Source of the DNA: Deltaproteobacteria bacterium
GTDB taxonomy: Bacteria > Myxococcota_A > Polyangia > Polyangiales > B10-G4
DNA: 36,002 nt
Direction of reading: 5' to 3'
NCBI GenBank assembly: GCA_003647065.1
Contig: QMMC01000011.1
Coordinates: forward strand, 1-36,002
Shown: in pieces, positions 25,220 to 33,671 of the stretch
How the letters are laid out: every line of letters starts with the position of its first letter
Position numbering within the stretch: the stretch's first letter is position 1
The notes under the pieces: generated by a model
What the model was told of the DNA's origin: nothing
Seen by the model: only the letters and a program-made list of their open reading frames with translations
The model's database searches: none
Position numbers and translations under genes: made by a program

Positions 25220-26962
25220 TCAGGAGCGACGCCCACGACGTGCACGACGCCCGACCCGGAAGAGAGCGAGCACACCGAAGACCACGATCGCCCCCCAAGA
25301 CCGCCCCCGTTCCGGCGAACTCGCGACCACGACCCGGCACCCACAGCCTCCGTCGTCGGTACCGGTCGAACCCCCGTCGGCGCCGGGTGTCGAACCGTCC
25401 GGGGAGCCCGTGCCACTGTCGACCCCCGGGACCGACCCGTCGGGCCCCGGCGTGCCCGAATCGAGCCCCGGAGTGCCCCCGTCGGGGCGCACCGTCGTGC
25501 ACATGCCCGGCGCGCAGTATTCGAAGGCCCCGATGTCCAGCGTGCTGTCCACGGGCCTCGCTTCACGCGCTTGGTGGCGCACGTACATCTCGGAGAGGTC
25601 GTGATCCGGCAGCACGGCGGCGTTCAACGTCGCCGCAGCATCGATGCAGGATGAGCCGAGGGCCAGGTGGTAGTCCTGCCCGGCCTCGTCGACGAACCCC
25701 GGGGCCGCACCGGAAACTCCAGAGCCGTCGTCGGTGATGGAGCCGGACAACGTGCCGTGACTGTCACTGCGCCCCGGCTTCATCCAGTTGTGCATGAGCG
25801 TGAGGTCGCCGTTCTCGGAGAGCATCGCGAGGCGGTCGCCCGATGCCGTGACGTAGACGACGTTGTTGCGCACGTCGGCGCTCTCTTCGTTGGTGGAAAG
25901 ACGCAGCAACGTCGTATTGCCAGACCGCGTCGAGACGATGGTGTTGTTGAAGAGGTGCAGCGTGCCCTTGCGGTAGTCGCCCTCGGTGCCCGAATCACCG
26001 CCGTAGTGGATGATCTGGCTGTTGCCGTCGCCCTCGTGCTCGACCAGCACATTGCCGTAGACGAAGGTCTCCCCGTAGGACGGGTGGCCCACGAGAACCG
26101 CGCTGTCCTCGGCGTCGACGAGGTCGAGCTGCCTATTGCCACTCTCGACCCAGTTGTGGCGCACGACCAGCCCCGCGGAGCGGTCCTTCAGGTTGTTCCC
26201 ATCGCAGCCATCGCGAAGGGGGCCGTAGTGGTTGAACTGAAAGGTGATGTCGATGGCCGCCGTGTAGCTGTTGTGCTGGTAGGCGCTGCCGCTGATGCCA
26301 TTGTCGTAGAGCGAGTTGGACTCGACGAGGATGTCGTGGGTCTCGCCGTCGAAGGACCCGATGAAGAGCCCGTTACCGCTGTCGTGGAGCGCGCAGTTGC
26401 GAATGGTGAGGAACTCGGCCTTCTCCACATAGATGGCGGCGGCGTTGTCCGAATAGGTGGCGCTCGACCCATCGGGGTTCGTGAAGTTGAAAGGGGCGCG
26501 CCCGGAGCGAATCTCGAGGCCCTCGATGATGATGTACCCGGGCAACGTATCCTCGGGCCGGTTCGAGCTGCCCACCTTGATGACGCCGCGAACCTCGTTC
26601 CGGAAGTCGAGCTCGGCGCGGGTGGTGGCGCCACGACCATCGATGACCGGCCGCTCGCCCCCCGGTCCTGCCACGCCTTGAATGGTGATCGGCGCAGCCT
26701 CGGTCCCCCGGCGACCGATGACCCACTTCTCGTTGTAGGGAGCCGCCCGCCAATGGATGCGCACCGTGTCCCCGGGCATCAGGCTCTCCCAGGGCACGTC
26801 GCCGATGGCCGCGTAGGACATCCCGTCCCCTACTTCGAAGACCTCGGCCCGGGCCAGAGGCGGCGCCGCCGCGAAGAGGCTCGAGAGCACCGCGAAGACG
26901 AAGAGCCCCGGGAGGATCGCAGAGAGAAAAGACCGAGGGTGGCGGTGGGTGGGCGGGTTCAC
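25220..26962 (-). CDS. Secreted right-handed parallel beta-helix protein with MYXO-CTERM-like tail
   Basis: Signal peptide; IIIEGLEIRSG, IRNCALHDSGNGLFIGSF, HDILVESNSLYDNG beta-helix pattern; tail GGCGCRVVVASSPERGRSWGAIVVFGVLALFRVGRRARRGRRS; GTG start. Confidence 0.88.
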   Translation of the reverse strand: MNPPTHRHPRSFLSAILPGLFVFAVLSSLFAAAPPLARAEVFEVGDGMSYAAIGDVPWESLMPGDTVRIHWRAAPYNEKWVIGRRGTEAAPITIQGVAGPGGERPVIDGRGATTRAELDFRNEVRGVIKVGSSNRPEDTLPGYIIIEGLEIRSGRAPFNFTNPDGSSATYSDNAAAIYVEKAEFLTIRNCALHDSGNGLFIGSFDGETHDILVESNSLYDNGISGSAYQHNSYTAAIDITFQFNHYGPLRDGCDGNNLKDRSAGLVVRHNWVESGNRQLDLVDAEDSAVLVGHPSYGETFVYGNVLVEHEGDGNSQIIHYGGDSGTEGDYRKGTLHLFNNTIVSTRSGNTTLLRLSTNEESADVRNNVVYVTASGDRLAMLSENGDLTLMHNWMKPGRSDSHGTLSGSITDDGSGVSGAAPGFVDEAGQDYHLALGSSCIDAAATLNAAVLPDHDLSEMYVRHQAREARPVDSTLDIGAFEYCAPGMCTTVRPDGGTPGLDSGTPGPDGSVPGVDSGTGSPDGSTPGADGGSTGTDDGGCGCRVVVASSPERGRSWGAIVVFGVLALFRVGRRARRGRRS

Positions 26963-27039
26963 GACGCCATTGAATCACGGCCACCACCCGAGGCGAAGCC
27001 AAGGCCGCACCGACCTCGAAATCCACTACCCTCGGACCC

Positions 27040-27642
27040 ATGGCAGCGAAAAAGAAGCGAAAAGTCAGGGTCAAAGTTCGCGGGTACGAACCAGAAGACG
27101 CGAGGGCGGTCGCGGTGATCCTCGGGAGCCGCGGGGTCGTCGAGGAGACCATGCAGGTGCCACACCGACCGGTCTCCGAGGCCACCGGGCGCTTCGCGAA
27201 GCGCGACTCACGGAACCGCATCCTGGTCGCCGAGATGGACGGCGAGGTCACCGCCGTGGGCGGGCTTCGGCTGCATCGATCGCTGCGGGCCCGCCACGCC
27301 GCCAGCCTCTGGCTCGCGGTGGCGGACGACGTGCGGGGACGAGGGATCGGCGGCCTCGTCGTCGACGAACTCCTCGACCTCGGCGAGAAGTGGATGGGCG
27401 TTCTGCGCTTCGAGATCGCCGTCTTCGTCGACAACGAAGCGGCCATCAAGCTCTACCGGGAGCGCGGCTTCGAGATCGAAGGCGTGGTGCAAGCCGCTGC
27501 GCTCCGCGACGGGAAGCTCGTCGACAACTTGTCGATGGCGCGCGTCGCGGAGAGGCTTCCCTATCCTCGGATCACCGTCCGTGACGTCGCCCAGAAGATC
27601 CCGGCCCTGCTCGGGTCAGGGCCGGACCGGTCCAAGAACTGA
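27040..27642 (+). CDS. GNAT-family N-acetyltransferase
   Basis: ASLWLAVADDVRGRGIGGLVVDELLDLGEKW...LRFEIAVFVDNEAAIKLYRERGFEIEG. Confidence 0.9.
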   Translation: MAAKKKRKVRVKVRGYEPEDARAVAVILGSRGVVEETMQVPHRPVSEATGRFAKRDSRNRILVAEMDGEVTAVGGLRLHRSLRARHAASLWLAVADDVRGRGIGGLVVDELLDLGEKWMGVLRFEIAVFVDNEAAIKLYRERGFEIEGVVQAAALRDGKLVDNLSMARVAERLPYPRITVRDVAQKIPALLGSGPDRSKN

Positions 27643-27655
27643 CCTCGAGGCTGGG

Positions 27656-28078
27656 TCAGGTGCCGGGTGGCGGCGGCGGCATCTTCTGTTCGATGAGCCA
27701 CGCGTCCGAAGAGATGAACTCAACCGCGTCGTGGTCCTTACCGACGAGGTCCGGGTGATCGGTGATCACCCGCTTGGCGCCAGCCGCTTCGGCGGCGGCG
27801 ACGAGGGCGTCTTCCCACGCGTCGGGACCGTGGTCCCCGGGGACCTCGATCATATTCACGAAGGTCTTGATCAGCTCCATCTGAGCTTTGACCGCGTCCT
27901 CCTTGAATTCGGGCAAGGTGATCAGCATGGCGGCAGCCCGGTCCAGGATCCAAGCAGAGGTCGAACCCTCTCCCTTGTGCTGGCCGAGAATTCGCTGAAC
28001 GACCTGGTCCGGCGGCGACTGGGGGGCCACCGAGGCATTGACGTACACATCCGGTGCGAGGATTACATCCACGAGCAT
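27656..28078 (-). CDS. PIN-domain-like protein
   Basis: MLVDVILAPDVYVNASVAPQSPPDQVVQRILG and DAWEDALVAAAEAAGAKRVITDHPDLVG fit PIN-fold acidic motifs. Confidence 0.7.
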   Translation of the reverse strand: MLVDVILAPDVYVNASVAPQSPPDQVVQRILGQHKGEGSTSAWILDRAAAMLITLPEFKEDAVKAQMELIKTFVNMIEVPGDHGPDAWEDALVAAAEAAGAKRVITDHPDLVGKDHDAVEFISSDAWLIEQKMPPPPPGT

Positions 28079-28171
28079 CACCTCCTGATGGGCACTGTGA
28101 TCTTACGACCAGCCCGCGACGTCAAGGGTGAAGGCGTGGCACCTGGGCCCCGAGGGCGCTAGACCGCCCCG

Positions 28172-28993
28172 ATGGTCCGCCTCGGCCAAGAGCATATCGG
28201 CGAACAAAACCGGCGCTTCGTCGTGATTCTCGACGATGACTCGGAGGTCGAGGCGGTGCTCTACCGGGGCGATACGCTCTGCATTTCGAGCCAAGTGGGC
28301 TGCGCCGTGGGGTGCCCCTTCTGCGCCTCCGGGGCCAACGGCCTGGCCCGGCCCCTGGCCTTCGAGGAGCTGACCGGGCAGGTCGAGGCGGTTCGCCAGG
28401 CGGGCCACGCCGTCCGGCGGGTGACCGTCTCGGGCGTCGGAGAGCCGCTTCACAACGCCGCCGCGGTCGAAGAATTCCTCGAATGGTGCCGTGATGGAGG
28501 CATCCGGCGCAGCCTCACGACCTCCGGAGGCCCGACCGAACGCCTCGTCCACTTCATGGTCCAGGCTCCCCACAATGGCCTCACCATCTCGGTTCACGCG
28601 GGGACCGAGGAGACCCATCGACGCCTCGTGCCCCACGGCCCGACCCTCGACGCGCTCTTCGGGGCCGTCGGCGAGGCCTATCCCCAGCTCGGCACGAGGC
28701 GCCGCAAGAAGACGGCCCTCGCCTACCTGATGATCGCCGGAGACAACGACACCGATGCCGAGCTCGACGCCTTCGCAGCTCGCGTCGCGCCGTTCCCCTT
28801 GGCGGTACACCTCTACGCGTTCAACCCTGTGCCGACGAGCACCTGCCGCCCCGTCACCCGTGGGCGCTACGAAGAGGCCTACGAGCGGCTGACGGGTCAC
28901 GGGCTCCGGGTGCGCATGAGCAGCCAGGCGCGCATCGAAGCCAACGGTGGCTGCGGTACCCTCGTCGCCCTCGGAAAGCGGCGGCCAGGATAG
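28172..28993 (+). CDS. RlmN/Cfr-like radical SAM methyltransferase, compact form
   Basis: TLCISSQVGCAVGCPFCASGANGLARPL (CxxxCxxC), VSGVGEPLHN, LTISVHAGTEETHRRLVPH, NPVPTSTCRP, SSQARIEANGGCGTL; 273 aa. Confidence 0.88.
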   Translation: MVRLGQEHIGEQNRRFVVILDDDSEVEAVLYRGDTLCISSQVGCAVGCPFCASGANGLARPLAFEELTGQVEAVRQAGHAVRRVTVSGVGEPLHNAAAVEEFLEWCRDGGIRRSLTTSGGPTERLVHFMVQAPHNGLTISVHAGTEETHRRLVPHGPTLDALFGAVGEAYPQLGTRRRKKTALAYLMIAGDNDTDAELDAFAARVAPFPLAVHLYAFNPVPTSTCRPVTRGRYEEAYERLTGHGLRVRMSSQARIEANGGCGTLVALGKRRPG

Positions 28994-29034
28994 GTCGAGG
29001 ATAGGTCCAGGATAGTCCGAGGATAGGTCGAGGA
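28987..29034. repeat. 11-bp tandem repeat (aggataggtcg, 4 units plus partial)
   Basis: aggataggtcg aggataggtcc aggatagtccg aggataggtcg agga read directly. Confidence 0.92.
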
Positions 29035-29054
29035 CCGAGCGCTCCCTGACCCGG

Positions 29055-29696
29055 TCAGGCGTCGGCGGTCAAGTGTCGGCGCCGGAAGCGACAGAAGACG
29101 AAATGTTGCACCGCCCCCCCAGGCGTTCGGTGTTCCTCGTCCCAGGTCTCGATCAGTTCGAAGGACTCACCGAGCTCGACGCCGAGCTCTTCGGGGGTGT
29201 AGCGCACGACCTCGAGACCGCTGCACTTCTCGGGGCCATCCGAGGCGAAGGTCGCGAGGATGGCATCCCCCCCGGGCATCAACGCCTCGAGTAGCGTGTC
29301 GCGATAACGCTCCCGGTCAGTGGGGTCGGTGAGGAAGTGAAACGCGGCGCGGTCGTGCCAAAGCCGGTAGCGCTCCGGAAGTTCGACGCCGATCACGTCG
29401 GCGCAGATCCACCGCACCTCGGCAGCGCGCTCACCGAGGCGGGCCCGAGCGTGGTCGAGGGCGGCCTCCGAGATGTCGAGGACCGTCATCTGGCGAAAGC
29501 CCCGATGCAGCAGATGATCGACGAGCAGGCACGCACCGCCGCCGATGTCGATGATGGGCTCGTCGGGACCCACGTCGGCATGATCGATCAGCTGGAGCGA
29601 GGAGTCCGGCGTATCCTGGTGCCAGCTGACCTCCGAGACGTCGCGGTCGGCGTATACGTTCTCCCAGTGCGTCCGGCGTTCGGTGCTTTGCGGCAT
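29055..29696 (-). CDS. Class I SAM-dependent methyltransferase
   Basis: MPQSTERRTHWENVYADRDVSEVSWHQDTPDSSLQLI...IIDIGGGACLLVDHLLHRG...VLDISEAALDHARARLG; ATG at 29696 preferred over the 29798 ORF start. Confidence 0.9.
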   Translation of the reverse strand: MPQSTERRTHWENVYADRDVSEVSWHQDTPDSSLQLIDHADVGPDEPIIDIGGGACLLVDHLLHRGFRQMTVLDISEAALDHARARLGERAAEVRWICADVIGVELPERYRLWHDRAAFHFLTDPTDRERYRDTLLEALMPGGDAILATFASDGPEKCSGLEVVRYTPEELGVELGESFELIETWDEEHRTPGGAVQHFVFCRFRRRHLTADA

Positions 29697-29852
29697 GTCC
29701 CCAGATGTAGGCGCGCATACTGCGTCGTCAAAGGCGACACGACTCCCCGCACCAACGATCCCTGGGATCTGATGAATGGCCCTGGGCACTGCGGACATTT
29801 GAGCCTATAGACTGTGAACTGCAGACCGCACCTCGGTACTTACTCAAAGATC

Positions 29853-30293
29853 ATGTACCGCTTCATTCACAAGCCCGATCATCACCTCTTCGTCTGCGCG
29901 CTCTACGGCGGCGGCAAGCCCGCCGAAGACTTCGCGACGCACTTCCGGGAGCTGCGAAAAGCAGGCCTCGCCGCAGGCCAGAACCGGCTCACGGTCGTCG
30001 TACTCCTGCGCCCGGGGCACCCCCTCCCGCCCCCCAGCGCTCGGTCCGAGGTGGCGGCGCTCATGTCGTCTGGTGATGTGCTCGCGGACATCGCCGTGAT
30101 CTCGACGAACCCCGTGGTTCGAGGCGTTCTGACCGCCGTTTCCTGGGTGAAGTCGGGAGACATGGTCACATTCCGCATGTTTCCCACGTGGGCCCACGCG
30201 AGCCCGTGGCTGGAAGAACGCCGAGGGGGCCCCCTCGGGCCCGCCGACCAGCTCATCACCGAGCTGATGCACAAGCCGGCCATGAGCGCCTGA
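29853..30293 (+). CDS. Hypothetical protein, possible SpoIIAA/STAS-like fold
   Basis: MYRFIHKPDHHLFVCALYGGGKPAEDFATHFREL...PPPSARSEVAAL...AVISTNPVVRGVLTAVSWV...TWAHASPWLEE; fold call is inference from pattern. Confidence 0.6.
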   Translation: MYRFIHKPDHHLFVCALYGGGKPAEDFATHFRELRKAGLAAGQNRLTVVVLLRPGHPLPPPSARSEVAALMSSGDVLADIAVISTNPVVRGVLTAVSWVKSGDMVTFRMFPTWAHASPWLEERRGGPLGPADQLITELMHKPAMSA

Positions 30294-30392
30294 TTCGGCC
30301 CCCAAGCAACAAGAACGGACCGTCCCCAGACCGGGACGTCCCCCCATGCATTTGATTTCGGTGCATCGCCAAGTCGTGCGATCTTCCGGCCC

Positions 30393-32825
30393 GTGAGCGG
30401 GGAAGCAGACGGGATGGAGGCGGGGGCGACGATGGGCTCGGGCGAAACGCCGGGGCGCTTCGGGACCTTCGGCGGTGTGTTCACGCCGTCGATCCTCACG
30501 ATCCTCGGCGTCGTCATGTACATGCTCATGGGCAAGGTCACGGGCCTGGTGGGCCTGGGCTGGTGCCTTGGGATCGTGGTGGTCTCCCACCTCATCACCC
30601 TGTCCACGGGCCTGTCGATCTCATCCATCGCGACGAACCGCACGGTGGGCGCCGGCGGGGCCTACTTCATGATCAGCCGCTCCCTCGGTGCCGCCGCCGG
30701 TGCCGCCATCGGCCTGCCCCTCTTCTTCGCCCAAGCGCTCTCGGTCACCTTCTACGTCGTCGGCTTTGTCGAGTCCCTGCGCCAGATCTTCCCGTTCATC
30801 GACGGGTGGACGGCTATTGGCATCGGCACGCTCACCAACGTGTTCTTGACCGGGCTTTCGCTGAAGAGCGCCGAGCTCGCCATCAAGGCCCAGTACTTCG
30901 TCATGGCCGCGATCGGCATCTCGCTGGTCGGCTTCGTCGCGGGACCCTTCTTCGCCGAGGGCGTCGTCCCGATGTCGAGCCCGATCGAGTGGGACAACCC
31001 CGACGGACCGCCGGTCTCCACGGTCTTCGCCATCTTCTTCCCGGCGGTCACCGGGATCATGGCGGGGGTCGGCATGAGCGGGGACCTCAAGGATGCGCGC
31101 ACGTCTCTGCCCCGGGGCACCCTCGCGGCTATCGCAGTCGGCTTCGTCGTCTACATGACGTTCCCCATCTGGCTCGCCATGCACAAGACCAACGACCAGC
31201 TGGTCAACGAGCTCGACTCGGTCTTTCAGATCGCTGGCATCTTCGCGGCGTCGATCTACGCCGGCGTCTGGGGCGCCACTCTATCGAGCGCCCTCGGATC
31301 GATCCTCACGGCGCCCCGGACGCTGCAGGCCCTCGCCATGGACGGCCTCGCCCCGCGCTTCCTGGGCAAGGGATTTGGGCCTCAGAACGAGCCCCGGGCC
31401 GCCCTCTTCCTGACCTTCATCCTGGCCCAGACGGGGATCTTCCTCGGGTCCCTCGAGGTCATCGCGCCCATCCTCACCATGTTCTTCCTTGCCACCTACG
31501 GCGTGACCAACCTGGCCTGCGGCCTCGAGCGGTGGGCGGCGAGCCCGAGCTTCCGCCCGACCTTCAAGGTCCCCGCGGCGCTCAGCATCGGCGGCGCCCT
31601 CGCGTGTTTCTACGTGATGAGCATCATCGACATGGGCGCGATGGTGCTGGCTCTGGGGATCTGCGCCCTCATCTTCGTCATCGCCGAACGTCGAGCCCTC
31701 GGCACGACCTACGGTGACGCCCGCCACGGCATCTGGTCGGCGCTGGTCCGCAGCGCCCTCCATCGGCTCAGGCGGGTCGAATTTCACCCGCTCAACTGGC
31801 GCCCCAACCTCATCATCATGGGCGGCAATCCCAACAAGCGCGCCCACCTCCTGCACCTCGGCAACTCGATCGTCCAAGACCGGGGCATCGTCACCTACTT
31901 CCACTTGCTCAAGGGGTTGGTGGTGGACCAGGCCGACATCCGCCGGGAACTCTTCGAGACCTACGAGCCCAAGATCGCCGAGCGCTTCCCCAACGTCTTT
32001 TACCGAGTCGACATCGTCGACGACGTGTACAGGGGCGCGGTCTCGACCGCTCAGGGCTACGGCATCGGGAACTTCGAGGCGAACTCCGTGATGCTCGGGT
32101 GGCCGAAGAAAGAAGAACGCTCGGAGCCCTACGTCTCGATGCTACGCGATCTCACGCAGCTCGACCGCTCGCTCTTGCTGGTGAAATACGACGACGAACG
32201 ACAGCTCGGTGAGGGCAAGGAAATCCACGTATGGTGGGGCGGTCTCGCAGGCAACGGCGGGCTCATGCTGCTCCTCGCATTCCTCCTGACGGCCCACTAT
32301 CGATGGCGAAACGCGCGGATCACCGTGCTCACGGTGGTGAAGCGGGACGAAGACCGAGCCCGGGCCAAAACGAACTTGAAGAACCTGCTGGCTCAGGCGC
32401 GCCTCGAGGCCGAGACCCGAGTGATCCTCCGCCAGGGACGCAGCATCCCTGACATCATGTATGTCGAATCGGACCACGCGGACCTCGCCATCGTCGGTTT
32501 CGTCCTGCCCGACATGGACAAGTCCGCGGTGGGCTTCTTCGAGCGCATGAACACCATCCTCGATCGCCTTCCGACGACGCTCCTGGTGCACAGCGCGCGG
32601 AACTTCTCCGGCGAGCCGGTGCTCTTCGACCAGCCCACCAAGCCGGGCCTGGGCATCGCCCCCGACGGCCCCGCCGACAAGCCCGCCGAGAAGCCCGCCG
32701 AGGCCCCCACTCCTGCCCCGGCCGGTGCGACCGCCGTGCCGACCTTTTCCGACGCCGAAGCCTCACCACCCGAGGCCAGCACGTCGACTGCCAAGACCGA
32801 CGCCGACGTCACGCTACCGGACTGA
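30393..32825 (+). CDS. Cation-chloride cotransporter (SLC12/APC superfamily)-like permease
   Basis: FGTFGGVFTPSILTILGVVMYMLMGKVTGLVG, VGAGGAYFMISRSLG, FFPAVTGIMAGVGMSGDLKDARTSLPRG; soluble C-terminal region NWRPNLIIMGGNPNKRAHLL; GTG start. Confidence 0.9.
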   Translation: MSGEADGMEAGATMGSGETPGRFGTFGGVFTPSILTILGVVMYMLMGKVTGLVGLGWCLGIVVVSHLITLSTGLSISSIATNRTVGAGGAYFMISRSLGAAAGAAIGLPLFFAQALSVTFYVVGFVESLRQIFPFIDGWTAIGIGTLTNVFLTGLSLKSAELAIKAQYFVMAAIGISLVGFVAGPFFAEGVVPMSSPIEWDNPDGPPVSTVFAIFFPAVTGIMAGVGMSGDLKDARTSLPRGTLAAIAVGFVVYMTFPIWLAMHKTNDQLVNELDSVFQIAGIFAASIYAGVWGATLSSALGSILTAPRTLQALAMDGLAPRFLGKGFGPQNEPRAALFLTFILAQTGIFLGSLEVIAPILTMFFLATYGVTNLACGLERWAASPSFRPTFKVPAALSIGGALACFYVMSIIDMGAMVLALGICALIFVIAERRALGTTYGDARHGIWSALVRSALHRLRRVEFHPLNWRPNLIIMGGNPNKRAHLLHLGNSIVQDRGIVTYFHLLKGLVVDQADIRRELFETYEPKIAERFPNVFYRVDIVDDVYRGAVSTAQGYGIGNFEANSVMLGWPKKEERSEPYVSMLRDLTQLDRSLLLVKYDDERQLGEGKEIHVWWGGLAGNGGLMLLLAFLLTAHYRWRNARITVLTVVKRDEDRARAKTNLKNLLAQARLEAETRVILRQGRSIPDIMYVESDHADLAIVGFVLPDMDKSAVGFFERMNTILDRLPTTLLVHSARNFSGEPVLFDQPTKPGLGIAPDGPADKPAEKPAEAPTPAPAGATAVPTFSDAEASPPEASTSTAKTDADVTLPD

Positions 32826-32852
32826 GAGCCTGCCCTCTGCATCACGCACTAG

Positions 32853-33464
32853 TCAGCTCACCTGGCGACGGCGACGCACGGCGGGCAAGGCCAACACCGG
32901 CAGCAGCACGAAGGCGAGCCACCACCACTCGAATGACGCCAGGCCGAGACCTTCGACGACGGTCGCGAGGGCCCCGACGATGAAGACGCCGCCGATCAGA
33001 TAGTAGGCGATCACGCCGGAACGCCATCCGAAGGAGAGGCTGCGTCCTCCGGCGATGGTCATCGCGAGGGACCAGAGCACGAGGCGTCCATCGGCGTAGA
33101 GGCCCCCGGCGCCGAGGAAGGCCCACATGGCGAGGCGCATCCAGAAGTCGAGGTTACCGCTGCTGGCCGGGGATGGCGCCTTGCCGCCGCCGAAGCGCTC
33201 GTAGAGGTAGCGGACGATGTCCCGGGACTCGCCCATGTAGCGATAGCCGCCCGCCTCCTCGATGCGGAGTACCGGCACCGTCTTGCGCCCCCGGGCCTCG
33301 ACGATCTCGCGCTTGGCATCGGCGTCCGCGAGGATGTCTCGCTCGGCGATGACGAGCCCGAGGTCGCCGAGGGCCCCCCGGACACGCTCGCAATAGAAAC
33401 AGCCGTTGTAGTGAAAGAGCGTGAGGTCGCGGGCGGATTCCGAGAGATTGGCGACAGCAGCCAT
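32853..33464 (-). CDS. Glutaredoxin domain fused to C-terminal transmembrane helices
   Basis: LTLFHYNGCFYCERVRGALGDLGLVIAERDI...GRKTVPVLRIEEAGGYRYMGESRDIVRYLYERF, then hydrophobic segments (FLGAGGLYADGRLVLWSLAMTIAGG; VIAYYLIGGVFIVGALATVVEG; WWWLAFVLLPVLALPAV). Confidence 0.85.
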   Translation of the reverse strand: MAAVANLSESARDLTLFHYNGCFYCERVRGALGDLGLVIAERDILADADAKREIVEARGRKTVPVLRIEEAGGYRYMGESRDIVRYLYERFGGGKAPSPASSGNLDFWMRLAMWAFLGAGGLYADGRLVLWSLAMTIAGGRSLSFGWRSGVIAYYLIGGVFIVGALATVVEGLGLASFEWWWLAFVLLPVLALPAVRRRRQVS

Positions 33465-33671
33465 ACCTCTCCGATGCCAGAAGAGTGGGTTTCGTTACAA
33501 GGGTAAAGGAGCAGACCGGCCCCGGGGCCCCGCTCACACGGCCATTTGCCGATGCCGGGCGCATCTGTCAGAAGACGACCGTTTCCCGTAGGGGGGTCGA
33601 GGCGCTCAGGGGTACTGCGCCATCGATCTCGGGCCGAGCCGCCCTGCCCCACCGACCGATGTGAGTCACGA

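Noticed and set aside
24697-25737. 346-aa plus-strand ORF
   Set aside because: Arg/Pro-rich antisense frame across the propeller lipoprotein and beta-helix genes.
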